Positions 43,938 to 54,501 of a DNA stretch of 64,000 bases are shown here, piece after piece. This stretch comes from Macrolepiota albuminosa (lineage: Eukaryota > Basidiomycota > Agaricomycetes > Agaricales > Agaricaceae). Position 1 is the first letter of the stretch. The number at the start of each line of letters is the position of its first letter. The DNA lies in the NCBI GenBank assembly GCA_027475525.1, contig JAMWFC010000020.1, forward strand, positions 62,001-126,000, in the 5' to 3' direction. The translations under genes and the position numbers were made by a program. The notes beneath the pieces were generated by a model. That model was not told the DNA's origin. It was given only the letters and a program-made list of their open reading frames with translations, and ran no database searches.

Positions 43938-44922
43938 TGATGAGCCTGCATCGTGGCTGGCTACAGATCGCACCAATACCCGCACCTCATATAGGCCCAC
44001 TAGTACCACCAGAAGCGCCACGCTCTAGCGCTTCCAGCGCTATTTTTCTCATATTTTTACACTAATAACTCGCAGCTACAGACTCCAATTACTCTCAGAC
44101 CACTTTTTATAGCACCACTTATTCTTCGCACCACTATTGACACCTTGCCGCACCTTGCCACTTGCACTCCGAGGCTACACATTTACACAGACACTTGGCA
44201 TCAGTCAATCCGGCATAATGCTCTTAGCCAGTGGCAGCGCTTACAAAGGGAAATGATGAAGTATTTCCGTGACAGCATCATTATGGACCTTTTTACTATA
44301 CAATTCAATTCACCACATTTACTTACATTTTTATCAGTTCACCACCCTCTAGCGGCGCTTAACCTCTTAGCGTCGGCTAACTTTCTTTACTATAAATACC
44401 TACTTTTTGTTAGTAGTACAGGGAATCAATTTGGCAGTAGGGATCGTATCCCAACATTTTGGTCTCCATACGCAACAGACTACCTCTTGTTGACCGTGTC
44501 AAGCAAGGGGACTCTGCTCTAGTTTTCTATATCTCTCTCTCTCTAGCGCCTTGCAACTACGGCTTGGCTTTCGTGCTTAGATCCGCTAAGCAATCTCATC
44601 CTTTTATTATCACGTTCTAGGTGCTAACACTTAGCGCCTCTTAGCGACCCTTTCCCGCACCTCTTAGCGCCTTCCTTAGCGACTTTCCCACGCTCTTAGC
44701 GCTCCCCCTTAGCGACTTTTAGCGCACTGTAGCCACGTTTTGGAGCCATACGCAAGTGCCTCCAATTACCCACTTTCCTTGCCACCAACCTCTTGCCTAC
44801 CGTGTGTTCTCTGGGACCTGTCCAGGACTCTCTCACACACTTAGCACGCCCAAAGCTATATTGGCTAAGTAGCTGCACTAGTGATAGTCCACGCAGCGCC
44901 CAGCTCGATTTGGGCGTCATCA
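43938..44922 (+). repeat. Family A 3' LTR
   Basis: 985 bp, reading the same as 40255-41239, followed by GCGT. Confidence 0.93.
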
Positions 44923-45288
44923 GCGTAAGGATCAGCTGAGTAAACATCTTGCGAATTCTCTTGCTCAGTCAACGAAAACACATTGAAAAATGTTACGAAC
45001 GTTCACAAATTGGCTGCTATCAGTGATTCCGCAACAAACAGTTTTTTGACTTGCACTGAGAAGAATACTCCTTCGACCACGGGTTCGGGATCTCGTGTTT
45101 ACGTTTATGCATTGACGTCGGAGGAGCGTGCTCTTCTGGATCAGCACAATGGTTGTTACCGTTGCAGGAAGCTTTATATTGGTCATTAGGCGCAAGACTG
45201 TCTGGACAGTGAAAAACCGTTAACACTTGCAGAATACGAGACGCGTAAACTTACTCCGGCTTTTGCAGCGGATGCACAGGCGAAGTTT
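44923..45288 (+). pseudogene. E4 Gag, second part with nucleocapsid remnant
   Basis: Continues gag after the family A element. The stretch NGCYRCRKLYIGH, a stop, then AQDC is a damaged zinc knuckle. Several stops and frameshifts. Confidence 0.6.
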
Positions 45289-48200
45289 TTGAAGGGGAAA
45301 GGGAAGGAGGGGGCTTCGAGTAACAAGGAAGGAGGCTCAGTCACGGTGGCAGCTGTTTTTGAAGGATCTTCAGATGAGGATGACAGTAGTGACGTGGGTT
45401 CCAAGTACGTGCTCCCTTCCCATCTGAACTATTCCTGTTTCATCTCAGGTCCTTCCATTACTCCTGCTCTTGTTGAAAATGCGTTGATTGACACCGGCGC
45501 TCCACCAGCGCTGATTTCTTCAACGCTGGTGGATAGGTTGGGGTTGCCAACTCACTCCTTATGCCGGCCATTCGAAGTATCTGCTGCATTCACAAAGAAG
45601 AGTCAAGACTTGAAGACACGGTTCCGATACGTTAAACTGGTTGTGATTTCCCCCTGTTCCCAATGGCATTCTTGTTCTCAACTATTCGTTGTTTGCCCCA
45701 ATTTGCACTCTGAAATAATCTTGGGCCTGGACTTTTTACAAAAGAATCATATTGTCGTCAATCCCCTGTTACGTTCCGCTATTGCGATGAATGAGAATTT
45801 TGATTTACTATATCCTCTAAGTAAAGTTCCACCTCCTGTTGAACCACACATTAAGCGAAAACTTGAAAAGAAGTTGGCAAGACAAGACCGTGAGAAGATG
45901 TGTGTTGGGTTGAAGGTAGCTCAAAAAGTTCGTAGAGCAGTTCATTTTGAGCTCAATGAGAGATTTGCATCGAGGGGACAGGGAGAGGCAAGGCAGGAGG
46001 CCGTATCAACAGGAGAGCCATTAGTGCTGGGGTTGATTAGAACGTGAATTGAGGAGCTTGCCTTTAAAGAGAGGTTAGGATGGATGGATGCCAAGATGAA
46101 GCGACGTTTTGCATCATTGTTCCCAGATGACATTCCTCATGCGACGGATCTCCCTACAAGTGTATATCATCGGATTCAGGTGAAGCCCCTTGCAAAAATT
46201 ACAGTAGCAAGGAGTTGTTCTTGCCCCTGCAAGTACAGGGATAGTTGGCAGACTCTCATTGAACAACATGTCAAAGCTGGACGTATCTGCCCGTTGTCTT
46301 CTCAGTATGCAAGTCCTTCTTTTATCATTCCAAAATTGGATCCTACGGCCTTGCCCCGTTGGGTTAATGATTACCGAACTCTTAATGCCAATACGATACC
46401 TGACAATTATCCTTTGCCAAGGATTGACGATATTTTGGCTGATTGTTCACGACCTGGGACATGATTTTGGGGAAAAATCGACTTGACAAACGCATTTTTT
46501 CAGACGCTCGTTCATCCCGATGATGTGAAGTTCATGGCAACCCTTACCCCTTTTGGATTGTGGGAGTGGGTCGTGATGCCCATGGAGTTGCATAATGTGC
46601 CTGCTACTCAGCAACGGAGGGTGATGATGGCCTTGCGAAAGTTGATTGGGAAGATTTGTCATGTGTACTTGGACAACATCATTATTTGGTTGAATTCAAT
46701 TGAAAAACATCTCAAAAACGTTTCACGAGTTCTGACAGCGCTCAAGGATGCACAGCTTTTTTGTTCTTTGAAAAAGAGCAACCTTTTTTGCATGGAAATT
46801 GATTTCCTGGGACATCACATATTGGAACGTGGGATTGAGGCAGACGTGTCTAAAGTGGAGAGGATTTTGAACTGGCCGGTTCCTCGTAAGGCGAAACATG
46901 TTTGTCAATTTCTTGGCCTTGTTTGTTACATTGCAGTTTTCCTCCCTGCTTTGGCAGAGCACACATCAGTTCTCATGCCACTGACTAAGAAGAAGTTCAA
47001 TGGGGGTATTCCCCACTGGTTGGCAGAACATCAGAAGGCATTTGACGGAATTAAAGATCTGGTGGTAGGAAGGGATTGTTTGACAACTATTGACCATGAG
47101 GATCCGGGAGATAAAAAGATATTTGTTACTTGCGATGTGAGCAGTCGTCATACAGGCGTGGTTTTATTTTTCAGTGATTCTTGGGCAACAGCATGACCAG
47201 TTGGGTTTGATTCGAGACAATTCACGGCTGCTGAAAAGAACTATCCCATGCATGAACATGAGATGCTTGCCATTGTCCGGGCTTTGCGTAAATAGAGGAC
47301 CAATTTATTGGGTTCGCATTTTGAGGTTTTCACAGACCATAAGACCTTACAGAATTTCGACACGCAATATGACTTATCGAAGAGACAAGCTCAATGGATG
47401 GAATTCCTGTCCCAGTATGATTTTACACTGGATTACATACCAGGGGAGGACAATTCAGTGGCCGACACGCTCTCAAGATAGCCTGGATCAAATCACAATG
47501 TGAAGATTGCCCCTGTCATGGTGATTTACAATGACGAAAACACTCTTGAAACAATTTGAAGGGGATATATGGTGGATAAGTACACGAAGCAACTCATTGA
47601 CGATTTGAAAAAGGGCTTATGTCCTCCGGGAGTTGAACAGAAGAATGGGTTGCTGTACGTCAGAGAACGTCTCATTATCCCAGACTACGACAATCTGCAT
47701 GAGAATCTCTTTCGCGTTGCACATGATGAACTGGGACATTTTGGGGCGGACAAGACCTATGCGGCCTTGAGGTTTTTGTATTACTGGCCCAATATGAGGA
47801 GAGATTTGGTTCGAGGGTACATACCGTCATGCATTGAATGTCAGCGGAACAAAAGTTCGACCAAGAAACCTGTCGGTCCACTTCACCTGTTGCCTATCCC
47901 GGAGAGTAGATTTGGCTCAGTCACCTTGGATTTTGTAGGACCGTTGCCAGTTGATGAGGGTTTCGACCAGTTTTGTTCCATGACGTGTCAGGCGGGTGCC
48001 GATGTGCAAATTTCACCCTGTCGATCTACTCAAACTGGCAAGGAGTTTGCTCATATTTTTTTCAAGGACTGGTATTGCGAAAATGGTCTTCCTTATGAGA
48101 TTATTACCGATTGCGACATGCTCTTCACATCGTCCTTTTGGAGGGTGTTGATGAAACTCACTGGCGTTAAACACAAGATGTCTATGGCATTTCACCCTCA

Positions 48201-49020
48201 AACCGATGGCGCGTCGGAACGATCTAACAAGACTATTGTTCAATGTATCCGTTTTCATGTTGATCGGTTGCAGACAGGATGGGTGAAAGCATTGCCAAGA
48301 ATCTGCTTTGGTATAATGAACACTGTTAACACTGCCACTGGTTTTTCACCTTTTCAATTGAAATCCGCGTTTTTACCTTGTCTGATCTTACCATTATTCC
48401 CACCACCGCCCATCAACACTCCGGCTGAAGATCTTGCGTTGCGTGTTCTCAAGGAAATTGAGAATGATTTCTTAGAGGCAATGGACAACTTAATGGCGTC
48501 GAAGATTTCTCAAGCTCATCACACGAATAAATCTCGTTCTCCCGAAATTGCTTATGCCGTGGGTGATAAAGTGATGCTCTCGACAGTGAATCACCAATGC
48601 GAGTATATTCAAAAGCATGACGGTCGAGTGGCAAAGTTTATGCCTCGTCAAGATGGCCCGTACACTGTTTTGGAGGCTTATCCAGATTCTTCAGAATACG
48701 TATTGGATCTCCCACAAAGCATGAATATTCTAAATTGATTCCACTCTAGTCTACTCTCGCCTTTTATCGCGAATGACGACGAATTATTCCCTTCTCGGCG
48801 GCTTGAAATGCCCGGGCCGATTGTAACTGAAGACGGCCAGTCTGAACATTTCATTGATTGTATTTTGGATGAGCGAAAGCGGGGTCGCGGTTTCCAATAC
48901 CTCGTGAGATGGCGGGGTTATGGACCGGATCACAACGAGTGGAAGGGTGGAAAAGAAATGGAGAATACGATTGCGTTGGACGACTGGGAGAGGAAAAAAG
49001 AGACTCATGAGAGGAGTTAA
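45289..49020 (+). pseudogene. E4 Pol (protease to chromodomain, broken)
   Basis: Protease with ALIDTGAPPALISSTLVD near 45480 and IILGLDFLQKNHIVVNP. RT from about 46084, with VNDYRTLNANTIPDNYPLPR, LTPFGLWEWVVMPMEL and the catalytic loop VYLDNIIIW at about 46657-46690, where Asn replaces the second Asp. RNase H near 47190-47480 is in broken frames. Integrase 47569-48738 has ELGHFGADKTYAALRFLYYW, CIECQRNKSS, VTLDFVGPLP, IITDCDMLF and DGASERSNKT. Chromodomain at 48808-49020 has FQYLVRWRGYGPDHNEWKGG. At least five stops or frameshifts divide it. Confidence 0.88.
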
Positions 49021-49040
49021 TTTTTCAGATGTTGGGTGAG

Positions 49041-49299
49041 CGTAAGCGTACCACTTACAAGCACTTACAAGCAGATTAGGGGTTGGGGATTGGGGAGAAT
49101 TAGGGGCTGGGGATTGGGGATTAGGGACGCGATCGAAGGGGATTAAGGACGCGATCGGTTGGGAGGTTTCAAACCTTACTGCAATCGAGTATAAATAGGG
49201 GGGGTGGTAGTAGGTGTATAGGCAGAAAATCTTTCGAATACATCTCGTTTCAGTTTATTGCGCGCGTCTCAGTGAAGACAGATATACCATCTGCTTACA
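49041..49299 (+). repeat. E4 3' LTR
   Basis: 259 bp, partner of 39050-39304; followed by CGAAG. Confidence 0.9.
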
Positions 49300-49304
49300 C
49301 GAAG

Positions 49305-49495
49305 CAAGGTAATACGGAAAAAAATATTCAGCAGAGTCTTCGAGCATTGATGGCTCTTATGCTGATCTGGGAAAGTGGCGGCTCGATGTTCTGACCTTGA
49401 AAAAGTGTTGATTTCTGTTGTATAGGGTACACAGTCAAGCGACGTACTTGAAACTATCATGACTGCTTCAGCATCAACTAGGCCATGTTAACTCA
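49305..49495 (+). pseudogene. Gene X copy B, 3' part
   Basis: After E4 the gene X homology resumes: QQSLRALMALMLIWESGG matches QSLRALMTIMLIWASGS of copy A, and the following intron-like segment and tail (GTACACAGTC, GACGTACTTGAAA) also match. About 18 kb of transposon DNA separates it from its 5' part at 30400-31139. Confidence 0.78.
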
Positions 49496-49621
49496 TTTGT
49501 AGAGAATAGTCAGAGTCGCATGTAATCATTTTTCATAAAGCCTTAGATTAGAAGTTTTCAAACAGCTGATGACTTTTTCATACTCGAAAATTATAGAATA
49601 GTATTGAAAACAGAAGGTAGT

Positions 49622-51406
49622 TTATTCTGTCTTCGTCCGAAATATCGATGTATCAAGAACATAGATAAAGTTTGTAGGGTGCAAAATAATTCTCCCAGTA
49701 TCTTCAACGAGAAACGTCTGCATAATGCGATTGCGTGGATAGCATAGATGTTCACTGAGACCAGGAGACATAACAAGAGCCTGTTTCGTTGGCTTCTTCA
49801 TCGTCGTCGAGTCCCATGAAAAGCCAAGTTTCACCAGACAGTCATCTCCTTCCCTGAAGAGTGCTTTTTGAAAACCAGTTGAGGATCGAATGGAGGATTG
49901 ATCAGCGTTTATAGGTCCGGTGAGGTAGGGATTTTCTTCAGGGTTATGTGAGATAGTCAGTTTATAGATCTGTTCTTTTGAAGGTAGAACAAAGGAAACC
50001 GCCTCCTTCAAAATCGAAACAACGGGTTGGATTTGGAAACGATAATCTCCACTATGTCTCCATTGAGGTGTCGTAGGACTTTGCGAGAAAGGAAGAGGAG
50101 TAGTAGGTTCTTCACCCAGCAATTCAACGACATTGTAAACAAGAATGTCCTGCCACCCAACGACGATTAGCCGATTGTCAGGGAGTAGCCGTACTGTATT
50201 CTATTAACCAGGAAATCAGTCCTTGTTTACTCTCAGAGATTATATGGAATAAAACACACCGGCTCCACATCAGGATAAAGTACAGCTTTTCGATGTCTTG
50301 AGGACGTCGACAACTTCCAGTTAAAGACTTCAACATAACGATCTGGCTCGTCCATACATCGAGCAATCAAATCGCCATTCAAGCTAAGGGACCCAATGTA
50401 AACCCCTGCCTGGTAATCTGAGAAAGAATGCAAGAAATGTGCTTCTAAGCGTGCAGTAGAGCCGTGTCCACATAAATTAATACTCCAGATCATCATATTC
50501 ATATTTCCGAGAAGTGGGGATCCTGATTCTAAGTTAAAGGCCACACCGAACGATTAGTGGTCTAAAACAACTGACCCGTATAGTTCGTAGGATACGTAAC
50601 GAGATTGAACGTAAGTTTCGGGGCTGCCTTATCAATATCAATGGCGATGCGGTAACATGTGACGTCACTGGAGTTCTCGCGAGGGGGTATTAGTATGGAG
50701 CTCAGAATTTCGTGATGGTCAAGGTCATAACACATTACACTCCCATCTGTCAAACTACAAAGGAGCCAGCGTCCACCCGGAACAACAAATAAAGGGGCCG
50801 TACTCTTCATGTAGATGGTACGCTCACGAGCGGAAAGTCCTGGCAACCCCCATCCGTAATCGGCTCCTCTGCGTTCTAGAACCCAATTTTCTAGCTCCTC
50901 ACGTGAATAAGACTGCAGTGGCTCTTCCATAGTTGGCTGAAATTCTTTCTCTGCGATATATTGTCGATATTGACTTAACCACACTTCCCGTACCCGTGAA
51001 ATTTCATTGAGGCGTTTGCAAACCTGCAGTCACCGACTTGATTACTACAGCCATAAGAGAGTTTAGATCAATTACCTGACGTATGGCGAGCAAATCGCGC
51101 CAGCGCACATTTTTCAAAACCTCTGTTAATACTTCCGAAGGTAGCGCAGTGAATTCGTAGTACTAAAATCATTTAGTAAAATCCCGACTTGTATCCATTC
51201 CTCAGCCATACCCTATCTTTCCGGGACCAAATATTGCTTAGCGGTGAACGAATCCACTTTAATAGTCCGAAGTTGAGGTGTGATGTGCCTAGTTGGAGAA
51301 AACTTGGGCGGACCATATCCTTTTTATGACGTTCAAGGCCACTAATTTGATTATAATAGTGACAACTCACGTTTACGACTGCACCAGAACTGCCTATGAA
51401 AGCCAT
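49622..51406 (-). CDS. F-box protein, paralogue 2
   Basis: A minus-strand gene with the same exon layout as 28360-30140, starting MAFIGSSGAVVN at 51406 and ending FRTKTE at 49622. The F-box exon and splice sites are retained, and the later exons keep open frames (RGADYGWGLPGLSARERT, GGRWLLCSLTDGSVMCYDLD, NRLIVVGWQDILVYNV). The two proteins look about 85-90% identical by eye. Probably about 507 aa and functional as far as can be seen, although its neighbour gene X copy B is destroyed. Substrate unknown. Confidence 0.8.
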
Positions 51407-51529
51407 TTACACACAAGAGTTCGGGACATAGTCACAAATAATTCTAGCAAGGGTACAATCATGTGATCGCTTACCCCATGGTTTCACTGCGGATCATTTC
51501 CTTTATCTTCTTCGTTTGGCAAGTATTTT

Positions 51530-53127
51530 TAATAATGTTTTAAGGGCACCCTCTGGCCGCACAGCCCGCTACTTTTGAGAGGACGACACGGTTTGCAGTG
51601 AATCCCATTTTTACCGACCAGTGTCACATGCAAGGAGTCATGTATAATAACGATTACTGTAAAACCATCTTGTATCCCCTCTATAAACTTCTACAGCATC
51701 GTCCGATATTGAGCGCATGGGCAATTAAAATCGAAAGCTGTACCCATCATTCATGCGCCGATGCATTTTCGTACACATAGATTCATCTGCACATACATGG
51801 TTCCAATATTCCGTCCACTCTGCAAGATTTGCATAAGTCGTGTATCCCTTCTTTTTATATTGATGACATTAATAGCCATATCCCTAGTGGACCATCCAGG
51901 GGTTCCAACGGAGGACAAATTGACTATATTCCGAAGGGCAAATCTCAGCTCGGGATATGCACAGTAGATCTTGGTGCTTAACATGTAATTCATTGTGACA
52001 GTGGAATGAGATGCAAATATCAGATTGAAAACATTTTCCGTGTGAGAGATGACAACTTTCAAACACCGTGGCCCATCAGATAATACCACAATGGTACAAA
52101 TGTCTGTCAATGCGGAAAGGAGCAATGTGGGTGTGCTGATGAGGAGCTTGCAGAACATTCAATTCCAGAGGACACTGCACAAAGGCTATTTAACAGATGA
52201 TGAATCAATAAATTCTGACAATCAACATCGGTCCCTTGCTTTAATAATAGCCCATGAGATGCAAGAGATTCATACAACACATCAAAAGAAAATGATGACA
52301 ATGCAAACAATTTTCTGTCATTGACAGAAAATATAGTATTTCGTGATTTTTGATACAAATGGTATATTTGAATCAGGAGTAATTTGTGGAGAGAATTGCC
52401 CATGGCCAGCAACGGAAGCCAGACAAGGGAAAAGAACCTAAAAAGAAATAAGCAACAATTGAATGAAGAAAGAGAACAGACCATTGACATGTGACAGACA
52501 ATCAAATTGAGGTGGAACTAGAAACAAAACCTCATCGACTGAAGTGGGATAGCCAATAAAAATTGAATGTTCACGATATTGCATGAACCAATCAAGACTG
52601 AGTGACAGAAAATCCATCAGGCAAAATGAAAAACAAGACAAGATACAAAATCGACATCCGTGGATGGTACAAAGTCACAAGGAAGACAGTTTCCTGAATG
52701 GTCAGCGAAGATGATCTGAGAGCAAGCAAAAAAGCTGTTGGAACAGTCTGATTGATGGAGGAATTAATTACGATGGGAACTGTAGAGGAGCCCAACAAAA
52801 TGCTCATGCTTGTAAGAGGAGAATGAAATGTTGAAAGAAAGAAAAAGCCAGAATGTCCTATTGATGAATAAAAGTCAACCATAAATAGCAAAAATGAGAT
52901 GAAACAATCCAAAGAGAGACATCAGCTAGACAGTTTTGAACAAAAAGGGCCAAGGAGGGAAAAATAAGACAAGGACTGGTAAACATTATAAAATGGAGTG
53001 GCCTGAAAGAAAAGAGACTAAAAAAGGGGCTGAGACAGTAAGCAACATGTGATGAAAAGTCAGACCTGAAAATTTCACCACTATTGTTTGCACACCATAG
53101 ACCCACTACTAAAGTAGCGGGAATTAC
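51530..53127. other. Unclassified insertion in duplication unit 2
   Basis: Absent from the corresponding place in unit 1, where GCAAGTATTTTT runs directly into GATTACAATGA (about 30250). Near its ends, CCCGCTACTTT (about 51567) and the complementary AAAGTAGCGGG (about 53111-53121) form an inverted repeat. The interior is CpG-poor with broken frames on the minus strand: 51751-52158 (RFALRNIVNLSSVGTPGW) and 52438-52912. The latter contains HSIFIGYP, which slightly resembles the FVGYP segment of Copia polyproteins. Probably an old transposon of unclear class. Confidence 0.4.
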
Positions 53128-53691
53128 AATGAGCAATTTTTGTTCATAATGCCATAGATAAAGAATAGTACCATTTCCCAATATATTAAACATAACATAG
53201 GGTCTAACCGTGCCATACATTAGGAAGGAGTTTTTTCAGGCCTTTCTGTCCTTGAAGTTGACATGAGTCTTGCTCAGTAGAAAGCAGATTGATATGTCTG
53301 TCTCAAATCAGAGACAGAGACTGAGGAAAAGGAACAACAAATATATAAAATGTTTATTTTAATGTCCTAAGTCTATACAAGATAGCTGAAAACTGTAAGC
53401 TTTTGTGAAATGGTCAAAAACTGTAGACCAGGATGCACCTCAGAATACCAACCAGCACACAACCAGACCATCCAGCCAGCACTCAAAAATGACAAAGCCT
53501 ATGATAAAACAGCAACTGCCAAGGCAGCAGCAGGGTTTGATGGTAACACAATCTTGGCCAAATTCCTGAGATTGATCCCATCTTATGATTATGAACTGAT
53601 CATGACCAAAAACTACACACACACATTGTCGTTCTCCCTGCCTTACACACATCCCTGCTACTTTGTACCCACCCCACTGTCTGTCTGTCTG
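53128..53691. other. End of duplication unit 2 and spacer before E5
   Basis: About 53128-53262 matches 30258-30390 at the end of unit 1. After that, no recognisable gene. A CTGT microsatellite (53678-53691) directly precedes the E5 5' LTR. Confidence 0.5.
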
Positions 53692-54488
53692 TGTCACGAC
53701 CCCTCCAACTTGGAACCACCCCAGGACACTCCCAGAGCCACATCTGGGGCCCCTCTGCCAACCCCACAACACAAATCCTGCCATCAGGACTGCCCTCACT
53801 GCCATCATGCACATCAAGCCCTGCCATCATGCTGCACCCCCTGACAGCCCCACCACACAAACTCCGGAACTACCCACTGGCATGTGCCGATCACCGGTTC
53901 ACACCAACTACCCCAGCCATCACGCATCATAGCACCCTTCTGTGCCAATTGATCGTGCGCCCTGCATGTGCGATTTCTGATATATCGTTTCCCCACTTCT
54001 GCCACTGCTCATTAAATCCCAGAACTGCCCCAGACATCCCGGGATCTCCCAGGAAGCCAGAGCAGCCACCCCTGGTATTTAAAAGTAGCTACCCACTTGT
54101 CATACGATAGTCTTGATATTACATTTGATTGCTTGCATGCCCTTTTGATTGACTGGTATGCACTGACTGGCACACTTGACTGGCACACTTTGACTGGCAT
54201 GCTCAACTTGTTCATGTGCTTCTAAGATTGGTACACACTTCACGACTTAAACTTCACTAACCAGGTCTTGTCATAGAATTCCTGGTTCTCAACTCGACTC
54301 CATCCTCTTAATTCTTTTGACTTCACCCAATCTCCCAGACTAAGTCCCTTATCCTGGGAGTTCCCCTGTTTGCATCTTGAATTCCAGAGCTTAGTCCAGA
54401 TTTCCAGACACCTGAGTGTCCATAGATCAAGTCCACCTCGTAAGGGCATTGCTTTCCCAGAAAGCCCCCGACTGAGTAGAACCTGACA
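53692..54488 (+). repeat. E5 5' LTR
   Basis: 797 bp, ends TGTCACGACC and GAACCTGACA, related to 56482-57160. TATA-like TATTTAAAA at 54076-54084, then AGTCTTGATATTA (54109-54121) at the expected mRNA start. Confidence 0.82.
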
Positions 54489-54501
54489 TAATATCAAGAC
54501 T
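54489..54501 (+). promoter_or_regulatory. E5 self-priming site (PBS)
   Basis: TAATATCAAGACT starts directly at the LTR end and is the exact 13-nt complement of AGTCTTGATATTA (54109-54121), 33 bases after the TATA-like box. Same geometry as in E1 and E2. Confidence 0.75.

Larger units (their letters stand above)
40255..44922 (+). mobile_element. Family A full-length element, non-autonomous (gag only)
   Basis: 4668 bp with two 985-bp LTRs (40255-41239 and 43938-44922) that I read as identical, ends TGATGAG and GTCATCA, and a 4-bp target duplication GCGT (40251-40254 and 44923-44926). A PBS-like TGGAGCCC begins at 41243 and a polypurine tract GTTGGGGGGAGA precedes the 3' LTR. The internal part encodes only a Gag-like protein (41423-43465); there is no protease, RT or integrase. 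It must use enzymes from a partner element. It lies within E4 gag. Confidence 0.92.
39050..49299 (+). mobile_element. E4: decayed Ty3/gypsy chromovirus with a nested young element
   Basis: LTRs 39050-39304 and 49041-49299 with several differences and small indels, and target duplication CGAAG (39045-39049 and 49300-49304). The 3' LTR begins CG where the 5' LTR begins TG. Internal order is gag, protease, RT, RNase H, integrase, chromodomain, with many stops and frameshifts. A complete family A element (40255-44922) interrupts gag. E4 entered gene X copy B only 25 bp from E3 and looks older than the element nested within it. Confidence 0.92.
30391..53262. repeat. Tandem segmental duplication, unit 2, split by transposons
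   Basis: The second copy of the 3.1-kb unit at 27286-30390. Its pieces are 30391-31139, 39020-39049, 49300-51530 and about 53128-53262. The intervening DNA is E3, E4 and an unclassified insertion. Target-site duplications allow E3 and E4 to be removed cleanly and the pieces rejoined in the order of unit 1. Confidence 0.78.

Noticed and set aside
52107..52912. Minus-strand open frames rich in Phe, Leu and Ser that could look like membrane proteins
   Set aside because: They arise from A-rich, CpG-poor sequence read in reverse. They have no consistent start or family motif, and they overlap each other in different frames.
53440..53860. Long open frames on both strands over the start of the E5 LTR
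   Set aside because: They overlap the LTR on both strands and come from low stop-codon density in C-rich sequence.
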